Shown here: piece by piece, positions 63,966 to 64,000 of the stretch
How the letters are laid out: every line of letters begins with the position of its first letter
Position numbering within the stretch: the first letter of the stretch is position 1
NCBI RefSeq assembly: GCF_900108875.1
Contig: NZ_FNYJ01000001.1
Coordinates: forward strand, 1,665,217-1,729,216
Origin: Pseudomonas sp. NFR16
Lineage (GTDB): Bacteria > Pseudomonadota > Gammaproteobacteria > Pseudomonadales > Pseudomonadaceae
Direction of reading: 5' to 3'
DNA length: 64,000 bases
The notes under the pieces: model-generated
Databases searched by the model: none
Told to the model about the DNA's origin: nothing
What the model saw: the letters and a program-made list of their open reading frames with translations, nothing else
Made by a program: the position numbers and the translations under genes

Positions 63966-64000
63966 CAGATCTGTTGAACACCGCGGCCATTGCGGTGTGA

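Overview
The window looks like chromosomal DNA from a Pseudomonas of the P. syringae / P. fluorescens lineages. The grounds are the high GC, the Pseudomonas-type REP hairpins between genes, a complete glycolate/glyoxylate operon, a short CsrA/RsmA protein, a DUF1652 protein, and an EfeUOB iron locus with an extra EfeM-like protein. I see no rRNA, tRNA, CRISPR array, insertion sequence or prophage.

Layout. 0-10 kb: a 4-hydroxyphenylpyruvate dioxygenase cut by the left edge, maleylacetoacetate isomerase, then glcC facing glcD-E-F-G-glcB. Two perfect FadR-type palindromes lie between glcC and glcD. 10-13 kb: gluconate regulon (gntR, gntK, permease) with AGCGCT-centred operators. 13-23 kb: csrA, a YdcH protein, an exported M20 peptidase, a ketopantoate-reductase-like enzyme, a flavoprotein, a gene-poor kilobase, small Pseudomonas proteins, and a membrane protein followed by a 24-residue membrane peptide. 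23-34 kb: catabolic and transport genes, several divergent from LysR regulators (HAD dehalogenase, class II aldolase, creatininase-like, exported esterase, MFS, DUF1275, EamA, beta-hydroxyacid dehydrogenase). 34-36.4 kb: a GntR regulator and a solitary allophanate hydrolase.

36.5-45.1 kb holds the most interesting block: a leftward operon wecB / BcsB-like / nfrB / nfrA / YbcH-like. It resembles the E. coli N4-phage glycan receptor (NGR) exopolysaccharide pathway. WecB would supply UDP-ManNAc. NfrB is a processive GT2 synthase whose C-terminus carries two pairs of MshEN-like (c-di-GMP-binding) motifs. A BcsB-like periplasmic partner would pass the chain on, and NfrA would be the TPR/outer-membrane exporter. 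The BcsB-like subunit and the built-in wecB are not, as I know it, part of the E. coli locus.

45-64 kb: a Tat-exported dienelactone hydrolase-like protein, a LysR/type-2 ArgC divergent pair with a TTCAGAA-N-TTCTGAA palindrome, a REP cluster, ethanolamine catabolism (eat, eutB, eutC, AraC regulator), a lone SF1 helicase-like protein, a TonB-dependent siderophore receptor, and efeU-efeO-efeB-efeM behind a strong Fur box. Coordinates and starts come from reading the sequence by hand. Family names rest on recognised motifs, not on searches.
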